NCBI GenBank assembly: GCA_964570105.1
Contig: CAZMWM010000097.1
Location: 1-7,182 of the forward strand
Direction: 5' to 3'
DNA length: 7,182 nucleotides
Source of the DNA: SIG673 sp964570105
GTDB taxonomy: Bacteria > Bacillota > Clostridia > Oscillospirales > CAG-272
Position 1 is the stretch's first letter. Each line of letters starts with the position of its first letter. This document shows positions 4,412 through 7,182 of this stretch, one piece after another. The translations under genes and the position numbers were made by a program. Below the pieces are notes generated by a model. It had not been told where the DNA came from and did no database searches. It saw only the letters and a program-made list of their open reading frames with translations.

Positions 4412-5422
4412 ATGTCCGTACAAGTCTTTAAAAAGCTGATACCCGTTATTCTCGCCGTCGCTCTGCTCCTTCCCGTCCCCGCAATGCTTGCATCCTGCGG
4501 CGGCTCGAGACTGTATTCCGAAGGAGACGGAGAGCTTAACGTCGTCTGCACGAATTTTCCGCCGTTCGACTTTGCGCGTGAGATAGGCGGCGTCAAGGTA
4601 AAGGTGACCGTGCTCCAGGATAACGGCGCAGATCTTCACAATTACAGCCCGACGTCGGCGGCGATAATGGCTATAAAGAACGCGGACGTTTTCATTTACG
4701 TCGGCGGAAGCTCGGACGAGGCGTGGCTCGATAGCGCCCTCACCTCCGCAGGTAACCCCGATCTTATAAAGGTAGCCTTCACCGAGCACTGCACACTGCT
4801 TGAAGAAGAGACGCTCGAGGGAATGCAACATACCCACGATCGCGATGAGCACGAGGATCACGAGCACGGCGAGGAGTGCGAGCACGAGCACGACGAGCAC
4901 GTTTGGCTCTCGCTCAGAAACGCCAAGACCATCGCCAGCGCCATTGCCAACGCTTTCGTCAAGGCGGACAGCGAAAACACGGCGTATTACCGCGAGAACG
5001 AGGGAAAATACCTCGCACAGCTGGACGAGCTGGACAAGCTGTACACGGAGACGTTCGCGAATGCGTCGAGAAACCAACTGCTGTTTGCAGACCGTTTCCC
5101 CTTTCTTTACCTTGCCAACGATTACGGGCTTGAATGCTACGCCGCGTTCAGCGGTTGCTCCACCGAGGTGAACGCAAGCTTTGAGACCACCCAATTCCTT
5201 ATCGACAAGACCAAGGAGCTTGGACTTACATCGGTGCTGATAATAGACGCAGATCCCAAAAACGCCCCTGCGGTCGCCGGCACGGTCTCAAGCGCGACCG
5301 GAGCGAAGATACTTTCGCTGAACTCCTGTCAATCCATCACCCGTGCAAGCATAAAAGAGGGCGTTACCTACCTCGGAATAATGAGGGATAACCTTGCCGT
5401 GCTCAAGGAGGCGCTTAACTGA
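4412..5422 (+). CDS. znuA: Zinc ABC transporter substrate-binding lipoprotein (ZnuA/TroA family)
   Basis: 336 residues from ATG 4412. The lipoprotein signal ends at lipobox L26-A-S-C29, giving a membrane-anchored extracellular metal-binding protein that feeds the ZnuB/ZnuC transporter. Family landmarks: NVVCTNFPPFDFAREIGG near the N-terminus; first metal ligand H76 in ADLHNYSPT; a 24-residue His/Asp/Glu-rich loop (140-163, eight His) ending in the second ligand H163 of HVWLSL; then the long helix and the C-terminal lobe. The His-rich loop is typical of zinc rather than manganese binders. Odd: where most relatives have the third ligand in H-P-A-F-x-Y, this protein reads DRFPFLY (D227, R228), so the third His is missing. 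D279 or D281 in IIDADPKN may occupy the acidic-ligand position. The start is uncertain: ATG 4391 or 4382 would lengthen the N-region by 7 or 10 residues without changing the mature protein. znuC follows after 1 nt. Confidence 0.93.
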   Translation: MSVQVFKKLIPVILAVALLLPVPAMLASCGGSRLYSEGDGELNVVCTNFPPFDFAREIGGVKVKVTVLQDNGADLHNYSPTSAAIMAIKNADVFIYVGGSSDEAWLDSALTSAGNPDLIKVAFTEHCTLLEEETLEGMQHTHDRDEHEDHEHGEECEHEHDEHVWLSLRNAKTIASAIANAFVKADSENTAYYRENEGKYLAQLDELDKLYTETFANASRNQLLFADRFPFLYLANDYGLECYAAFSGCSTEVNASFETTQFLIDKTKELGLTSVLIIDADPKNAPAVAGTVSSATGAKILSLNSCQSITRASIKEGVTYLGIMRDNLAVLKEALN

Positions 5423-5423
5423 T

Positions 5424-6143
5424 ATGGCTCTTATGACCTGCACCGGGCTTTCGCTCGGATACGAAGGACACACGATAGTTACAGACCTGAATTTCGCGGT
5501 AGATCCCGGAGATTACCTTTGCATAGTCGGAGAAAACGGCTCCGGAAAGAGCACGCTCATGCGGACGCTTCTCGGGCTTCAAGCACCGCTCGGCGGCAAG
5601 CTCTCGTTCGGTGACGGACTGAAGAAGAACGAGATCGGATACCTACCTCAGCAGACGGTCGTACAGCGCGATTTCCCGGCGTCCGTGCGCGAGGTGGTGA
5701 TGTCCGGCTGTCTTAACGGATGCGGACTCAGACCGTTTTATTCCGCTGCCGAAAAAAAGCGTGCCGAGTCAAATATGGAGCGTCTCGGGATCACGGCGCT
5801 CTCCGGGCGTTGCTACCGCGAGCTTAGCGGCGGTCAACAGCAAAGAGTTCTGCTTGCCCGTGCACTGTGCGCCACGTCAAAGCTCCTCCTGCTCGACGAG
5901 CCGGTATCGGGGCTGGATCCCAAGGTCACGGGCGATATGTACTCACTGATAGAGAGTCTTAACCGAGACGACGGGATGACCGTGGTGATGATATCACACG
6001 ATATCTCAGCCGCGCTCAGATATTCCTCGCACGTATTGCATCTGAGCCACACGCCGCTGTTTTTCGGCAAGACCTCGGATTATGAAGCCACGGAATACGC
6101 TCGCGCCTTCATCGAAGCGGCGCACAAGAATAACGACGCCTGA
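5424..6143 (+). CDS. znuC: Zinc ABC transporter ATP-binding protein (ZnuC)
   Basis: 239 residues, standard length for ZnuC/MntB-type ATPases. It hydrolyses ATP on the cytoplasmic side to drive metal import through the adjacent permease. All nucleotide-binding motifs are intact: Walker A GENGSGKST (36-44), Q-loop in YLPQQ (73-77), signature LSGGQ (134-138), Walker B LLLLDEP (154-160) and the switch His in SHD (191-193). The start at ATG 5424 is 1 nt after the znuA stop; AAGGAGG (5405-5411) lies inside the end of znuA, 12 nt upstream, which suggests coupled translation. The same frame is open to an ATG at 5394 inside znuA, but this has no comparable site and adds an arginine-rich stretch foreign to the family. 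Neighbours, not motifs, point to zinc as substrate. Very sure of the family. Confidence 0.95.
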   Translation: MALMTCTGLSLGYEGHTIVTDLNFAVDPGDYLCIVGENGSGKSTLMRTLLGLQAPLGGKLSFGDGLKKNEIGYLPQQTVVQRDFPASVREVVMSGCLNGCGLRPFYSAAEKKRAESNMERLGITALSGRCYRELSGGQQQRVLLARALCATSKLLLLDEPVSGLDPKVTGDMYSLIESLNRDDGMTVVMISHDISAALRYSSHVLHLSHTPLFFGKTSDYEATEYARAFIEAAHKNNDA

Positions 6144-6173
6144 CGGTGCGTAAGGTCAGTAAGGACGAAGCTT

Positions 6174-7013
6174 ATGTTTGAAACGATAATTACCTATTTT
6201 TCGATGCCGTTCGTGTGGTTTGCGATGATAGTACTGGTGCTCGTCTCGCTCTGCGCCGCGCTTCTCGGCTCAAGCTTGGTGCTCAAGCGATTTTCAATGA
6301 TCGGCGACGGACTTTCGCACGTTGCCTTCGGCGCTTCGGCGATCGCGGCGGCGCTGAATACCGCGTCTATGACCGTAGCCATTCCGGTCACGGTGGTCGC
6401 GGCGGTGCTCCTGCTCCGTCTGAGCAATAACGCAAGGATCAAGGGTGACGCGGCGATAGCTATGATATCGTCCGGTGCGCTCGCTCTCGGATATCTGATA
6501 TTAAATCTCTTCCCGAACGGCTCATCTAACGTCAGCGGTGACGCCTGCACCACTCTGTTCGGCTCCGCATCGATACTCGGTCTGACAATGACCGACGTCA
6601 TCACCTGCATAGCGCTCGCCGCGGCAGTTATAGTGTTTTTCATCCTGTTTTACCACAAGATCTTCGCCATAACCTTCGACGAGAGCTTCGCATCAGCCAC
6701 CGGAACACGGGCAGAGCTTTACAATACCCTGCTCGCTATGATCACGGGCATCGTCATAGTCATCGCTATGAAGATGGTGGGCGCACTGCTAATCTCCGCC
6801 TTGATAATCTTCCCGGCGCTCTCCTCTATGAGAGTATTCAAGAGCTTCTTCACCGTTATGATAAGCTCGGTGTGCATCTCCCTCTTCTGCTCGGTATTCG
6901 GCGGAATAGTCAGTATGCTCGCCGGTACTCCGGTCGGACCTACGGTCGTAGTATTCAATATTGCGGTATTTGCCGCGTTTTCCGCCGTCGGATACATAAG
7001 AGCACGCGTCTGA
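6174..7013 (+). CDS. znuB: Zinc ABC transporter permease (ZnuB, ABC-3 family)
   Basis: 279 residues, almost entirely hydrophobic, with about eight or nine membrane segments (near residues 13-36, 48-62, 66-83, 92-113, 138-163, 185-200, 201-217, 224-249 and 254-275). Family landmarks: a leader loop with IGDGLSHVAFGA (43-54), the ATPase-contact region FDESFASATG (168-177), the conserved VGALLISALIIFPA stretch (202-215), and PVGPTVVV (253-260). It forms the membrane channel that receives zinc from ZnuA and pairs with ZnuC. AAGGA (6161-6165) lies 8 nt before ATG 6174, and 30 nt separate it from znuC. Metal specificity is inferred from the ZnuA His-rich loop; manganese transporters use the same fold. 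No intrinsic terminator is visible between it and the next small frame. Confidence 0.95.
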   Translation: MFETIITYFSMPFVWFAMIVLVLVSLCAALLGSSLVLKRFSMIGDGLSHVAFGASAIAAALNTASMTVAIPVTVVAAVLLLRLSNNARIKGDAAIAMISSGALALGYLILNLFPNGSSNVSGDACTTLFGSASILGLTMTDVITCIALAAAVIVFFILFYHKIFAITFDESFASATGTRAELYNTLLAMITGIVIVIAMKMVGALLISALIIFPALSSMRVFKSFFTVMISSVCISLFCSVFGGIVSMLAGTPVGPTVVVFNIAVFAAFSAVGYIRARV

Positions 7014-7050
7014 ACACGATGCGCTCCCACAGTTTTGAAAGGAAGTACAG

Positions 7051-7143
7051 ATGAAAAGATACCTTTGCTTGCTTCTCGCGGCTTGTATGCTGATCGCCAT
7101 ACCCACACAGCTCGCAAGCTGTGATGATAAGTCTGAAAGATAA
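7051..7143 (+). CDS. Tiny 30-residue lipoprotein downstream of znuB
   Basis: Seen: ATG at 7051 with AAAGGAAG ending 5 nt upstream, 30 codons, stop TAA at 7141. The protein is MKRYLCLLL, a hydrophobic stretch, then a perfect lipobox L21-A-S-C24, then only DDKSER. The mature product would be a lipid-anchored heptapeptide. It follows znuB by 37 nt with no terminator between, so it is probably in the same operon. Alternatives: a genuine short lipoprotein; the truncated front of a longer lipoprotein; or a leader peptide whose signal lipopeptide is the product. No frameshift rescues a longer product: the other two frames stop within a few codons. Its last codons contain the 16-bp repeat shared with 4263-4278, a possible junction. 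Function unknown. Confidence 0.65.
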   Translation: MKRYLCLLLAACMLIAIPTQLASCDDKSER

Positions 7144-7144
7144 A
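7129..7144 (+). repeat. 16-bp exact direct repeat, copy 2
   Basis: AAGTCTGAAAGATAAA, identical to 4263-4278, covering the last codons and stop of the 30-residue lipoprotein. The right half of the copy-1 palindrome is absent here; the sequences diverge after 7144. Confidence 0.6.
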
Positions 7145-7148
7145 CCAA

Positions 7149-7182
7149 ATGAGAGGAAGTAAAAAAGAGCGCAAGAAGGCAA
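7149..7182 (+). CDS. Start of a further gene (5' fragment only)
   Basis: An ATG at 7149 opens MRGSKKERKKA and runs off the right edge. The basic N-terminus would suit a membrane or secreted protein, but 11 codons identify nothing. The upstream GAAAGA (7135-7140) is a weak ribosome binding site 8 nt before it. It follows the tiny lipoprotein by 5 nt and is probably co-transcribed if real. A start beyond the window cannot be excluded. Confidence 0.35.
   Translation, partial: MRGSKKERKKA

Noticed and set aside
4812..4905. His-rich coding stretch as a tandem DNA repeat
   Set aside because: GAGCACGA-type codon runs reflect the His/Asp/Glu loop of ZnuA. There is no regular unit.
4283..5194. 303-codon minus-strand open frame
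   Set aside because: Antisense to znuA, whose signal peptide and metal-binding motifs are clear on the plus strand.

Overview
This window looks like chromosome from a member of the Clostridia, probably an uncultured gut-type Oscillospiraceae- or Christensenellales-like bacterium. The evidence is indirect. Three proteins carry lipoprotein signals ending in the same L-A-S-C lipobox. The first carries the Cys-rich 'TCT..GY....C..CG...LGH' repeats common in Clostridial surface proteins. Coding DNA has balanced GC with frequent ATA (Ile) and AGA (Arg) codons, and the intergenic DNA contains short hairpin repeats of a kind I recall from gut Clostridia. No species can be named from the sequence.

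Left half (1-3127, minus strand): a single very long open frame, at least 1042 codons, runs off the left edge. It encodes a secreted lipoprotein that alternates Cys-rich repeat blocks with concanavalin/LamG-like jelly-roll domains. The long plus-strand open frames lying over it, including one of 647 codons, are antisense shadows. It has a good sigma-A-type promoter (TTGATG-17-TATAAT) and a clear ribosome binding site.

Middle (3128-3853): a 726-base divergent intergenic region with no convincing gene. It holds the lipoprotein promoter and a plus-strand promoter candidate (TTAAAA-17-TACAAT with an extended -10). Directly after that come a perfect 21-bp palindrome and two units made of a hairpin followed by a shared 17-mer. 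Further on are a 9-bp inverted repeat and two pieces resembling dispersed Clostridial hairpin repeats.

Right half (3854-7182, plus strand): a zinc-uptake cluster. It runs in order: a Fur-family metalloregulator (probably Zur), a znuA-like substrate-binding lipoprotein with a His-rich loop, a znuC-like ATPase, a znuB-like permease, a 30-residue lipoprotein and the start of another gene. znuA and znuC are separated by 1 nt; znuC and znuB by 30 nt. ZnuA would capture zinc outside the cell, ZnuB would form the channel and ZnuC would drive it. The Fur-family protein would repress the genes when zinc is sufficient. Between the regulator and znuA lie a palindrome spanning the regulator's stop codon, a 60-bp element that folds perfectly into a three-way junction, an extended -10, and an AT-rich imperfect palindrome resembling a Fur/Zur box.

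Most worth a second look: the modular lipoprotein, whose internal duplication predicts a further jelly-roll beyond the left edge; the three-way-junction element; the hairpin-plus-tag repeats; the ZnuA variant lacking the usual third His; and the 30-residue lipoprotein whose end shares a 16-bp exact repeat with the regulator's stop region. I see no defence system, CRISPR array, insertion sequence, rRNA or tRNA.
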